Below are positions 1 to 9,012 of a stretch of 21,676 nucleotides of DNA, piece by piece. The stretch spans positions 22,304,316 to 22,325,991 of the forward strand of contig NC_049989.1 in NCBI RefSeq assembly GCF_000003815.2, in the 5' to 3' direction. Both the position numbers and the translations under genes were made by a program. Origin of the DNA: Branchiostoma floridae (Eukaryota > Chordata > Leptocardii > Amphioxiformes > Branchiostomatidae). Below the pieces are notes generated by a model. The model did no database searches. It was not told the DNA's origin and saw nothing but the letters and a program-made list of their open reading frames with translations. The first letter of the stretch is position 1; every line of letters starts with the position of its first letter.

Positions 1-163
1 TGGTCCGGCAGTCCAGCCCGACACCACGCCGCCGGCCGCTGGCGGGTCTCTGGTCCCGGCAGTCCAGCCCGACACCATTCCGCCGGCCGCTGGCGGGTCT
101 CTGGTCCCGGCAGTCCAGCCCGACACCACGCCGCCGGCCGCTGGCGGTTTCTGGTCCCGGCAG
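1..163. repeat. 51-bp GC-rich minisatellite, about 3.2 copies
   Basis: Three near-identical units begin at 1, 51 and 102, with a partial fourth at 152. Each starts TGGTCCCGGCAGTCCAGC. The first lacks one C near its start and the third lacks one base near its end; the full unit is 51 bp (17 codons). In the frame starting at position 2 the array reads as a proline-rich 17-residue repeat (VQPDTTPPAAGG core) with no stop, and that frame stays open to 778. GC-rich DNA is often stop-free by chance and other frames are open too, so this may be either the 3' part of a repeat-protein exon entering from the left or plain satellite. Confidence 0.9.
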
Positions 164-269
164 GGCGGTGGGATCGACCGAGACGCTGCATGCGACTGTC
201 TGGCGACCGGAGTCCCTGGTCGGCCCCAGTCAATTTTACTCAGGGTTGTTTTGACTGTTGTTTCTCTAC

Positions 270-775
270 CACTTCTTTCAGTTCTCTCAATTCCCGTTCT
301 CTCTCATCGACTTTCTCACTCTGTTTCTCTCTCTGCCTTTCTCTCTTTCACGGTGTCTCTCACCCCCCGCCCCATCTGTTATTGTCACTACCCATGTCAA
401 TCTGTCTCAATCTCCCCTCTTCCTTCTATCTCTCTTCTGTCTCTCTTTCTCCCTTGTTTCTCTTCTGTCTCTCTTCTCTCATCTCTTCTGTCTCTCTCTT
501 CTGTCTCTCTCTTTTCTCTCCTGTTTATCTCTCTTCTGTATCTCGTCTGTCTATCTCTCCCTTCTCTTCTCTCTCTCTCTCTTCTCTCATCTCTTCTGTC
601 TCTCTCTTCTGTCTCTCCTGTCTCTCTTCTGTCTCTCTTCTCTCTCTCTCTCATGTCTCTCTCTCTCTCTCTCTTCTCTCTCTTTCTCTCTCTCTCTCTC
701 TTATCTGTCTCTTCTGTCTCTCATATCATCTGTTGTCTCTCATCTCTTCTGTCTCTCACCTCTTCTCTGTCTCTG
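270..775. repeat. CT-rich (polypyrimidine) satellite
   Basis: About 500 bp of almost pure pyrimidine on the plus strand, built from TCTC, TCTGTCTC and TCATCTCTTCTG words. Longer words such as CTCATCTCTTCTGTCTCTC recur, so it grew by local duplication and is not a simple dinucleotide run. It creates long Ser/Leu-rich pseudo-ORFs in all plus frames and an Arg/Glu-rich one on the minus strand; none looks like a protein. Confidence 0.95.
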
Positions 776-1084
776 TGACCCAAAGAAGCTGGCATGTGGC
801 CACGGAAACGTCGGTTAGTCGCTAACTCACTGTGTACAATGAACTTTGCAATCCTCTACGGTCTACCTGTGCGTGTCTCTATATGAAGCATTTCCACGAT
901 CCCGATCAATACTAAACCCTACTTTTTACCAAGGACGTTATATACAGTATTACATAATATCTTTGTTTTCACACACCTGACAATACGACTTTTCGCTTCA
1001 AGAATCAAAGAACTCCAAATTTTGATGTCCATCTGTTTTGTTCTAATCAACTTATAATAACTTACTATATGTTCATTTTACATA

Positions 1085-1205
1085 ATTTAATATATGTTCA
1101 TTTTGTATTGTATATGTAAATGTTTTTGGTCACGATACCAGCCTGCTGCCTATTGTCCACAATGTATTGTACTTGTCGCGACCTGAATAAAGTTAAAGTT
1201 AAAGA
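1085..1205 (+). mobile_element. Probable 3' end of a non-LTR retrotransposon
   Basis: An AT-rich stretch ends in AATAAA (1186-1191) followed by a short GTTAAA-type repeat, the usual form of a LINE 3' tail. No coding part is visible upstream: 840-1085 is AT-rich unique-looking DNA with one 14-bp direct duplication (TATATGTTCATTTT at 1066 and 1091). It could instead be an ordinary gene polyadenylation site. Confidence 0.4.
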
Positions 1206-1919
1206 ACTCTCAACGCGTTTTTTTACACAGGAAGTATGATGGAATTTTCGTTCTCCGATTGGGTATTAAAAGTATCCAAAACCGGCTGATGCAAACTCGT
1301 CACGAGTTACAGAACCTCTCGCAGCGGGACTTCCGGGATCAGTACGTGCCTGTCGGGGTTAGTTAGGGGGCTTTGCGGCTCCACAGAAAAGCTACAGCCG
1401 CAAATCCCCCGCAACACCCCTCCATGATGAGGTGCTTGCTCATTCCCGTGCAGCTCCCGCGGCGGAAATGGGCACCCGACCCGCTAATCCCGGATCAGCT
1501 TCACGGCGAGTCCTCGGCGGGAACGCATCCGTCAGAGCCGCAAATCCCCTTAACGACCCTCTGCCGGCTTCATGTGGAGGCGGAGATCCCCCTTTACGAC
1601 CCTCGTGTGGTCAGGTTGCCTCAGGTTCCGGCGATCTGATCCTCAAGCAGATGTGCGGAGGGGCGGCTTGAGCGCGGCCGCAGGGAGGCCTGTCCGGTGG
1701 TGCGCGCTTGTTCTGTTTGCTGGGGGTTAGGTGGGGTCAAGAACGGAGTACTCTAGAGACATGTAGAGATGTCCCGGAAAATGAGACGCCGAAGGGCGGT
1801 TATACCGGCGATACAGATCTAGAAACTGAACTGAAATGAAATGAAGTCAAGGTCCTTATCGACTTCCGATGGACGAACATCATCATCATCACAGATACAG
1901 AAGCTAGTTTGTTACACCG
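1206..1919. other. GC-rich intergenic stretch, no gene recognised
   Basis: GC-rich, CpG-containing DNA with short diverged duplications, for example the word GCCGCAAATCCCC near 1397 and 1539. The segment around 1806-1830 resembles 1991-2015 inside the following ORF (ATACAGATC then CAGAAACTG-like words), so the ORF region was partly duplicated locally. Short ORFs at 1373-1639 and 1432-1671 have no recognisable composition or motif. Confidence 0.5.
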
Positions 1920-2213
1920 ATGGGTTACTATACCGGCTATATAGATAAAGAAAAAGAAGCTGTTATGTTACGCGAAATGGGACTAACGGCTATACAGATC
2001 CAGAAACTGTTGAGTTACCCCGAAGGACGGGTTTACTGGTTGAACCACGCGCAGACGTCGGTACAGAACCAGTTTTCCCAGTTCCCTCACGGAGACAGCC
2101 CCGAAGTGGCAGCGCTATTACAGACCGCTAAATCCCGGGATCGGAATTCTCTCACAGACCCGCAGCTGCATCCGGGACCTCAGACTGCTTCATCCGGGAC
2201 CTCAGCCGGCTGA
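1920..2213 (+). CDS. Small hypothetical protein, possibly mobile-element derived
   Basis: A 97-residue ORF from ATG, with an in-frame TAG 15 bp upstream (1905-1907), so this ATG is the first available. The N-terminal half reads like a real soluble protein: it opens MGYYTGYIDKEKEAV, and residues about 17-35 (LREMGLTAIQIQKLLSYPE) are spaced like a short helix-turn-helix. The C-terminal third is Gln/Pro/Ser/Thr-rich and partly made of a local DNA duplication (two CATCCGGGACCTCAG words near 2168 and 2190). I do not recognise a family. It sits in a GC-rich island just before a LINE 3' tail, so a fragment of a mobile-element protein is as likely as a host gene. A chance ORF cannot be excluded. Confidence 0.3.
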   Translation: MGYYTGYIDKEKEAVMLREMGLTAIQIQKLLSYPEGRVYWLNHAQTSVQNQFSQFPHGDSPEVAALLQTAKSRDRNSLTDPQLHPGPQTASSGTSAG

Positions 2214-2287
2214 GGACCTCATGTCTGCATCACGTGATGGCGGTTAGACATCCGGGTGGAAAATGGCGTTTTTTATGATAAATCAAG

Positions 2288-2512
2288 TACCTAGAATTTA
2301 TTTATTTATTTATTCATCTCAAGACATGTGGGTAGCCCATGTGGAAGTTATGTAATCATTGTTGTTCTATTTTGTAATCATGCTATGTTTGTCTGGTTGA
2401 ATTGGTTGTGTAGTTTGATGTACCGTACCCAGGGTCTCCTGAAAAACAGGGCTTTTGTCCTGAAAGTGCATACCTGGCTTAATAATTAAAAGTGAATGAA
2501 TGAAAAAATGGA
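2288..2512 (+). mobile_element. LINE-type 3' untranslated region and tail
   Basis: The segment carries an (ATTT)n run (2291-2312), then a stretch with a GGGTCTCCTGAAAAACAGGG word (about 2432-2451), then TTAATAATTAAAAGTGAATGAATGAA ending in an A-run. This ending (stem-forming CCTG/CAGG words, then a short TGAA/ATGA tail) is typical of CR1/L2-like LINE 3' ends. No reverse-transcriptase coding is seen upstream, so it would be a 5'-truncated copy. Confidence 0.5.
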
Positions 2513-2514
2513 TA

Positions 2515-2592
2515 TGGATTTTGAAACGGTCTGACGTTTCAACTAGCATCCACCACCGTTTGTCAGCAACTCTGCGCAAATCTGCTGAAGAT
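2515..2592 (-). mobile_element. Coding remnant of a dispersed element, copy 1
   Basis: On the minus strand this encodes ADKRWWMLVETSD. A second piece 250 bp away (2757-2830) encodes DERQWILSETSK, aligning residue for residue at D-x-R-x-W-x-L-x-E-T-S. Conservation at the protein level between two nearby non-genic pieces points to decayed copies of one mobile element. Which class it belongs to is not clear from this fragment. Confidence 0.4.
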
Positions 2593-2689
2593 CAGGCTTT
2601 AATTATACTCTAATCTATTAATTGCGTCACAATTGGTGTGGAAAGGAGGTGAAGACATATCTTAGAGAGTCCAATGTCATGACAGGGTT

Positions 2690-2719
2690 TATAATAATAA
2701 TAATAATAATAATAATTAT
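2690..2719. repeat. (TAA)n microsatellite
   Basis: About nine TAA units in an AT-rich stretch between the two antisense remnants. Confidence 0.95.
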
Positions 2720-2756
2720 ACAAATGGATCAATTACCTGGATGTCTAACCTACATA

Positions 2757-2830
2757 GACGTAACCGGATAAATTCTCTTAAGACTTGGACGTTTCAGAAA
2801 GTATCCACTGTCGTTCATCATTTACCTAAA
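2757..2830 (-). mobile_element. Coding remnant of a dispersed element, copy 2
   Basis: Minus-strand reading gives DERQWILSETSK, matching copy 1 at 2515-2592. The shared DNA words are ACGTTTCA, then AG(C/T)ATCCAC and a CGTT core. The rest of 2830-3230 is AT-rich with no gene or repeat I can name. Confidence 0.4.
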
Positions 2831-3230
2831 ATAAGTCTCAAGACAAGTGTAAACTCCCTATAAAAGATTAATAAATGTTTGAACTTAAATATCCGTTCAC
2901 TGGAAGCTCAAATCGGCCTGCAGGCCGCTTTTCATTGAGGTCATGAGGAAGGTAAGGGTCAGATGAAATATAACAGAGATACAGATTACATCAAGTCCTA
3001 ATTTATCTATCAACATATATCATTACATATATGTGGTACAAAAACATATAGTGAAGCGTCTGGCGGTGATAAATATGAATAAGTATCCAGATTTTCATTA
3101 TATATCTACCCAAATGAAATGGTATTTGATAACGATGGTAGGTATATCTAGGAACTAGTTTTATATTCGAAATTTTTTATAAACGATATATGACAGGCAG
3201 ACTCTAGAAGCTATAAAAAAAACTTAGGAT

Positions 3231-3405
3231 CTCCCACCCTATATATACTTGAAGATAAGGCAAGTTACATAATGGTCCAAACTTCACGGCCCTCCACCTA
3301 ACATCTGCTTGGACATAAGGCTATTTTTTTAAATGTCAAAACGTACAATCCTAAGCCTCTACCTAACATCTGCTTGGAGATAAGGCGATGTACCTGACTG
3401 TCAAT
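3231..3405. repeat. Diverged tandem repeat, three copies, period 60-65 bp
   Basis: The words ACCTAACATCTGCTTGGA and GATAAGG recur: GATAAGG-type cores lie at about 3254, 3314 and 3379 (spacing 60 and 65). Copies 2 and 3 are clearly alike; copy 1 is more diverged. Confidence 0.75.
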
Positions 3406-3555
3406 GGTTGGTGTTAAATCATATGACAGGTTTGCCCCATATTTTGATGTATTTCTCTCGCAATAAAAACCCACATGAAAAACGCATCAAGTCTTCAAAC
3501 CGCCGACAACGAGGCCGTTACTCTGTGCGAATTTACAACAGTCGTAAAACGGCGT

Positions 3556-3637
3556 GGGCGGAGGGATATAAACCAAGCGGCAGGTGGTTCCCTAGCAACG
3601 GGCGCCAATTTTCATCCCATCCCTCCGCATGACGTAA
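3556..3637. promoter_or_regulatory. Promoter-like cluster: GC box, TATA, RFX X-box, CCAAT, CRE-like
   Basis: Within 82 bp there are GGGCGG (3556-3561), TATAAA (3567-3572), GTTCCCTAGCAAC (3587-3599, one base off a canonical RFX X-box), CCAAT (3605-3609) and TGACGTAA (3630-3637). The block is GC-richer than its flanks. X-boxes are known binding sites of RFX factors, which drive many ciliary genes. No following exon can be recognised: 3640-4220 holds only AT-rich DNA and short meaningless ORFs. TATA preceding the X-box is an unusual order for the plus strand, so the direction is open. Confidence 0.35.
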
Positions 3638-4221
3638 AGAGATCTCCGTTTGACGGATTTACGGCAATTTTTATACCCGAGTAACAAGTTGGTGCAAATG
3701 TACAGACGGGACCTGACTACGGTGCTGAAAACTTGGCGGTGATTTTTCATGTGAAAAATGGGAACTTACATGTGTTATTGTATCAAGTTTGTAGAGCCTG
3801 ATGTTACCATCATGGATATGAAGAGCGGCCCATAGCAGCATCTCTTCTCCCTAAGTCAGAAACATCAAGCCTAGGCAAGCTTGACTTCACTGACTCAATA
3901 GGCGAAGCAGGGGTTTCGAAAGCTGCTCGGGTAATTTCCTACCCCATTTAAAACCCCATGTTGCTTCACCTTTTGCAGTTACTCTTTTACATTTCAAATA
4001 TAAAATGTCACACTCTTTCTTTCAGACTGTGACGTTTTACATTTTTAACAACCGTTGTTCGCTACAAATTAGTAATGAAACTCAATTTGACTTTTACTTG
4101 GATACACATTTTTTTTTACATTTCAAAAGTACATAAGCGTAACGGAATGACAAAATTTCGACCGACCCATTGAAAAAAAAACAGCGCCTTATTGAGACCT
4201 TCTCAGGAATATGTTGGTGTT

Positions 4222-4291
4222 GAACACCTGAGAGAACACCTGAGTGAACACCTGAGTGAACACCTGAGAGAACACCTGAGTGAACACCTGA
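4222..4291. repeat. 12-bp tandem repeat carrying six E-box cores
   Basis: Units GAACACCTGAG(A/T) start at 4222, 4234, 4246, 4258, 4270 and 4282 (the last truncated). Each contains CACCTG, an E-box (CAGGTG on the other strand). CTCAGGAAT lies on both sides (about 4203 and 4312). The short minus ORF here (4094-4300) is just this repeat translated. Confidence 0.95.
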
Positions 4292-4329
4292 AGTGTGCAC
4301 ACCTCAGGAATTACTGATGCTGCATTAGT

Positions 4330-4830
4330 AGATCTCTTTAAAGTTCTCCATTCATCGTTAAGTGTAAGATTGAGGGTACCCGTAGGAATGATCAGAGTTG
4401 ATGTTAGATCGTTATAAAAACCTCCTCCGAAGCTTCAGCCTGCTAGGATTTCTGTCAGAAAGTCCTCCCCAGCCCGCCACACGGCACACATAGTCAATAC
4501 TAGCGCCGCGTTTTGGCGAATATCACAGTGACACAGCTCTATGCGCAACTTCGGCATAACTCACTAAGCATGAACGCGATCAAGAATTCTGTTTGCCATG
4601 AAAAGTGGCGACAACTTACGCTACAACAAAGGACATTAGATATATCGGCACTCGGTCTGCAATAAGCAGAACTCTTCAACAAACCCGAATTTACAATATC
4701 TGTGAAAGCTCGTGCCCCCACACTGCCGTCATGCACCCAGCACAACACAATTAGAAACGGTACAAGGCAGAGAAGCGTTTGCCGTTACCTTCTGGGTTCA
4801 GTCTTTGAAGTCGCCGGTTCTACAGGTGAG
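4330..4830. other. Intergenic stretch, no gene recognised
   Basis: Mixed-composition DNA. A CAG/GTGAG donor-like word at about 4823-4830 ends a plus-strand open stretch starting near 4702, but no matching start context or acceptor is seen, so I do not call an exon. Confidence 0.4.
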
Positions 4831-5360
4831 CAGCCCCGACTCCTCCGCTTGTTCGTGTCGCCAGGTGTCCCTTACAGTCCGATCCTAACGCTGCTGTGCG
4901 CCGCAGCCTTGCACCACAACCCAGGGTACCGGCACAGGCCCAGTTCAACTTAACAGTCGCGTTTTTCTGATAGGCGATGATTCTGATTGCCGTGAATCCC
5001 GCCCCGGTAAGACTTCCGCACCTCGGCGGCGGGCAGCGCTTCCAGCCCCGAGGATCTCCCAGGAAGCTCGCGGTAGCCCGGTGACCAGGCTACGTGTGCG
5101 CCGCGTGTTGGGGTTGGTCCAGCTCTGCGCGCTCCACACAGCCAATCGTCTCTACTCCTCAACGCGCCTGCCCGGCCCCCAGCGCCATACATCATCGGTC
5201 CCGCCTCACACCGGATCACCTGGGGTCGGCCCGGCGGGCAGGGTCGCCACCAGGCCCGTAAACTACCCGGTAAGGTCTCGGTGGGGACGGAGCGGCCGGC
5301 TGGCGTGGCGCGCGTGCATTTATGCGGAAGCGGGGAAACAGCGCGCGCTATTAGAATGGA
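4830..5360. promoter_or_regulatory. CpG-rich patch with a CCAAT box
   Basis: About 500 bp of clearly elevated GC and CpG, flanked by AT-rich DNA, with CCAAT at 5142-5146 and several GC-box-like words. It yields overlapping open frames on both strands (for example 4950-5378 minus and 5081-5494 plus), as expected of GC-rich DNA, and none has a recognisable domain. It could be a promoter-associated patch or an unrecognised first exon. Confidence 0.35.
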
Positions 5361-5679
5361 TGGACCTGTCAACGTCATGTGGAGAGAAGAATACCTTTAC
5401 ATCAGATGCACCCGGGCATTATTTCATAGAGATCTGTCGTTTGTTATCCTTTAATTGCGTCGTATCTTTCACGTTATCGTTACCATTTAAATAAGCCCTC
5501 TGGCAAGAGCTTTTATTTTTAATTGTAATTACTTCTGCATCTAATCTTATTCCGAAATATGGTGGCTAAGAGTCAACGTTCTTACCCGATGTTATGCTAT
5601 GCGTATTGTGCAACATGCAGTTCCATGGTTCTTGGTACTTGTGTTAGCGCTCGGGGAAGAGAAACATTGGTTTTGCTCC

Positions 5680-5880
5680 GTTTCTTGTCTTTGCTCCGTT
5701 TCTTCTACTTCTCTCCGGACAAATAAGGTCAATGACCTGGACCGAACGGCTGCTACCATGGTTACAACCGGTGCAGCGGACACCGTGTATGATTTGATTA
5801 CCTTATGTAGCAAGTGGCAGGACAGTTCTAAAGGGGCTGGGCACGTAAGATATGAATGTCTTTGAGTTAGAATAAACAGA
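5680..5880. repeat. Dispersed repeat family R1, copy A
   Basis: Shares order and words with 7345-7545: TTTGCTC-GTTTC, GACCTGGACC, ACCATGGTTAC, TGTAGCAA-TGGC and GAATAAACA (AATAAA at 5871-5876). On the minus strand both copies have an ORF starting MLH (ATG at 5813 here) that aligns without gaps for roughly 29 residues, including VTMV and SRSL. A short non-autonomous element is the likeliest explanation; two decayed gene copies are a weaker alternative. Confidence 0.6.
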
Positions 5881-5889
5881 GAAGTAGTT

Positions 5890-6790
5890 TGTTAGGCTAG
5901 ACCATGGGAAGGCTACCCAACAATGAATAGACTACATACATTTCCTACAAATGTTAACTTTCTAATCATTCTATTCCTCTCCATGTTGTTCTATCAGCAT
6001 GTGCGATTCACGTACATGGTGTCCATAGTTGACTCCATTTGGCCTCTGCAGTAGATATTCCCCCTCAGATTAATCAGTGAATAGATAAACAAATCGTTCC
6101 CATCGATACGCCGTCCTGCACACAGCCGGTATGACGGACGGAGCCACAGCGTTTCCTTGCGGGAGGGATATCTCCACACTGTTACCCGCAGGGGAAACGA
6201 TAACACTCTTCAACTTAGCAGTCATCATCAAATCGCACTTTCGTGTTGGGGGTAGCAAATACACGTCCGAGAACTACCATACGCGGAATGGCATATATAA
6301 CAGTGTTATGCTACTTATGGCGCTTTTATGTTACATGTCCAGAAGTGTCTTGTACCATCAACGACGGGCGTTTTTCCACTTTAGCGATCATATTTTTCAT
6401 CCTTCAACCTAAACCTGGCCTGTGGTGATCCGAACGAGCCAAATCCGCCGCGAGTGCCAAACATAAAAACCCCAGGCTGCACAGAGGTGGTTTACGGGCT
6501 CTCTGATGCAATCTGAAATGTCTGACTGTTTCCAAGTTCATATCTAGTTACTTGTCAATGAGTAGCTGCTTTTTGGCGTCGCTTTCTTTTGTTTATTAAA
6601 TTTTTTTTCGATATCCATTAGACTTTACAATCGCACAATCTGTTCTTCCTGGGGTCCTTTAAGATTACAAAACAATCAAATAACATAAGTGAACATCAGT
6701 GCTCAAGTATAACTGAAAGTAAACTGAATGTAAAATTGAAATCAACTCAGTGAAATTAAACTAATAAGAGGTCAGAGGCCATCAGTAACA
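5890..6790. other. Intergenic stretch, no gene recognised
   Basis: Mostly AT-rich DNA with short ORFs lacking any domain. A TTTTTTTTCG run lies near 6600. Nothing else is supportable. Confidence 0.5.
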
Positions 6791-6794
6791 AAAA

Positions 6795-6838
6795 GCTATA
6801 ACCAAGGACGTTATGTGAGATAACGTCCTTGCTATAAC
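6795..6838. repeat. Perfect 12-bp inverted repeat between 8-bp direct repeats
   Basis: CAAGGACGTTAT (6803-6814), loop GTGAG, then its exact reverse complement (6820-6831). GCTATAAC flanks it at 6795-6802 and 6831-6838, sharing one base with the right arm. The word ACCAAGGACGTTAT also occurs at about 928-942. It looks like terminal repeats joined after loss of an element's interior, with a target duplication outside. Confidence 0.85.
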
Positions 6839-7344
6839 ATAGGTAACAAACCTCAATCGTTGTAACAATAATTGAATGATCAAGCGTGCGCAGTTAACAA
6901 AAGAAATGAACAGTATAACTGAAATAGATTAATGATAATGGTGGAGTTAAATCTTCCTTACGTTTCGATGTAACCTACAGGAAGGTGCCTGAGAGACATG
7001 AAACGTAAGAAAAGGTTGTATAAAAGAGTTCTCCTGTCTCCCAAACCAGCGAGTTGACCTCCCGTTGCCCGCTGTGGGCTCTGCACGCGCAAAGGTCGGC
7101 ACAGATAAAGTGTGGCGGTTTCTGTCTGCGACATATTAAAGCCACAGATAGACAATTTCATGGATGGCATCCTCTACAGTCTGTAGATCTGATGTTTGTC
7201 TGCTTTACTCAGTGTAACTTAAGACCACCATACTAACGTTACACTTACGCAAATACACCCATGTCATGTTGACCATAACTGGAAGGAAACAAATTGAAAT
7301 CTTAGCCGTTTCATAATTATGTTACCTTCACCGTGAAGTTCACG
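6839..7344. other. Intergenic stretch, no gene recognised
   Basis: Short ORFs on both strands (6958-7170 minus, 7054-7236 plus) overlap and show no motif. No repeat stands out. Confidence 0.5.
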
Positions 7345-7545
7345 GAAGGTAGTGTTTTTGCTCTGTTTCCTCTTCTCCAAACAAACAAGCGACCTGGACC
7401 AGACGTCTGTCACCATGGTTACCGGTAAAGTAGCAGGCACCCGGTGGTGTTCGGTTACATGATGTAGCAAATGGCTCAGTACAGAGCTGGCGGGGCTCCG
7501 GTTAATGAATACAAATGTGTTGGACCGTTGTGAGAATAAACATTA
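7345..7545. repeat. Dispersed repeat family R1, copy B
   Basis: Partner of 5680-5880, about 1.66 kb away in the same orientation. The minus-strand ATG is at 7470 and AATAAA is at 7535-7540. The copies are clearly diverged, so the duplication is old or the copies inserted independently. 7546-7985 holds nothing else I recognise. Confidence 0.6.
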
Positions 7546-7989
7546 CAGTAGTCAATGTTACACTACAACATGTGACTGATCTGAACTGAAACATTATATA
7601 TTTGCTTGCAAATGTCCCCTTTGTAGTGTATAACCTATTTTAGACAACAGAGCGTGCTTTTATTATATTAAGTTGTCAGTCTGTATCACATGTGGCATTA
7701 TTCTAAGATTTCAGCTTTCATACTGTAGCTCTACTTCTGACGAAGGTGAGCCCATTTTGTACTTTGGTTTGCAATTCAGTTTTAAACTGCCAAGACCAAA
7801 GGAAGCTCTCATTTCATTTCTCATCGTTTTTCGAAAACAGCCACGCGTGCAGGTTACCCATGTAATTTACTTTAATACCGTGGCCTGTCACGTTAACGGT
7901 ACGGACCGCTGCGATACCGCTGTGTGTGCGGGCAGTAGAGGGTGTGGGGGTGTGGTTTGGTCGGGTTTAATACAGATCTCCATAAGTGA

Positions 7990-8285
7990 CTGATATGTCA
8001 GTATTCTTCCTGGAGTCCGGGTGATTTGTAGAGAATCACCAATTCTGGACGGAAGGATTTGCACCATCGCACACCGCACCATCGCACGCGTGGGGGTTCT
8101 TTAACGTGCATAAGGTGTGGCTTTCCCCATACACGGGACCTCCATTTAACGTACTTCATTTTCACCTGAGTAAAGTGAGTAAAGTGCTTTTCCCAAGGAC
8201 ACAAGATCGATGACACGGCAGGATTTCAATTGGAGACCTCTCGGTCCCGAGTCAAACACGCTGCGCTGCGCCACATGATCTCACT
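7990..8285 (-). mobile_element. tRNA-derived SINE
   Basis: Read on the minus strand from about 8285: a tRNA-like head with TGGCGCAGCGC (A-box type; plus 8263-8273), an anticodon-arm-like CTCGGGACCGAG, and a decayed B box. Then come a TGTCCTTGGGAAAAGCACTT core, TACTCACTTTACTCAGGTG, and CACGTTAAAGAACCCCC. This order is familiar from SINEs of marine invertebrate deuterostomes. A GGTGATT/AATCACC hairpin (8020-8040) and a duplicated GCACCATCGCAC word lie near the 3' end. The minus-strand ORF 7998-8216 is only this element translated. Confidence 0.75.
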
Positions 8286-8563
8286 ATTTTGTGAGCCGCA
8301 ACGTTTCTCTCTTTGCCGAATGAAAGCCGAGATTAACCGAACGCTACCCGAGCGTTTAATTTAATACGCGTCCAGCCGTAAGCGCGACCCAGAGTCGTTA
8401 GGGAACCGGGGAAATGAGTAGAAACTGTCCAAACAATTTTCCAGAGAAGCCACCCGGCCACACATGTCACACACAAGCACCCTTGGTGGCCTTGCTGTCG
8501 GCTGTCCGGGGCCCGCCCGGGCCGTTTACGGAAATAAACTACAACATGTATCAGAATGGTATA

Positions 8564-9012
8564 CATGTCATTAGGAGTGGGTACCGGTACAGAAAATTCA
8601 GGTCCAGGTCCGGTTCAGGTCCAGAGGATCAGGTCCAGGTCCGGACCTGAACCTGGACCTGATTCAGTATAACTCATACCAATGGTCCATTTCACTACAA
8701 AGAAATCAGTTTGGGGGAGTATTGGACTTACACTGGCGTTTTAAAATACTACAACGATAACTGCACCTGTACGATTGACTGTAAACTTTGGTAGAAATTA
8801 CTGTAAACTCTACTCTACTTCACTCTTGTCATTTTCTTCCAACTGCAAGCGCCAAAACGTGTGAATACCTGATAAAATGATATGTTAATTTTCTAATCGG
8901 TACAACATCCGGTCCACCTAATTTTTTCAGGTCCGGTTTTTCTGGACCGGTCCAATAAGAAAAACCGGTTTTGTACCGGTACGCTGTACCGATACCCAGC
9001 CCTACATGTCAT
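8564..9012. mobile_element. 433-bp MITE (hAT-like ends) with 8-bp target duplication
   Basis: The target duplication CATGTCAT is present at 8564-8571 and 9005-9012. The element (8572-9004) starts TAGGAGTGGGTACCGGTACAG, and its other end reads in reverse complement TAGGGCTGGGTATCGGTACAG, so the ends are imperfect terminal inverted repeats. Inside are tandem CAGGTCC(A/G)-words and an inverted repeat with 13-bp arms (8628-8640 and 8651-8663). There is no transposase coding, so it is non-autonomous. An 8-bp duplication with TAGGG-TGGG ends fits the hAT superfamily. Confidence 0.88.

Noticed and set aside
190-825. Long plus-strand ORFs (190-825, 251-778, 258-818) and the minus ORF 397-654
   Set aside because: They are translations of the CT-rich satellite: only Ser/Leu/Val/Phe on one strand and Arg/Glu on the other.
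4950-5494. Overlapping ORFs of 142 and 137 residues on opposite strands
   Set aside because: Both arise in the CpG-rich patch, have no domain, and exclude one another as coding; GC content explains the lack of stops.
5599-5865. 88-residue plus ORF with a hydrophobic start
   Set aside because: It lies over repeat copy A, and copy B does not keep the frame.
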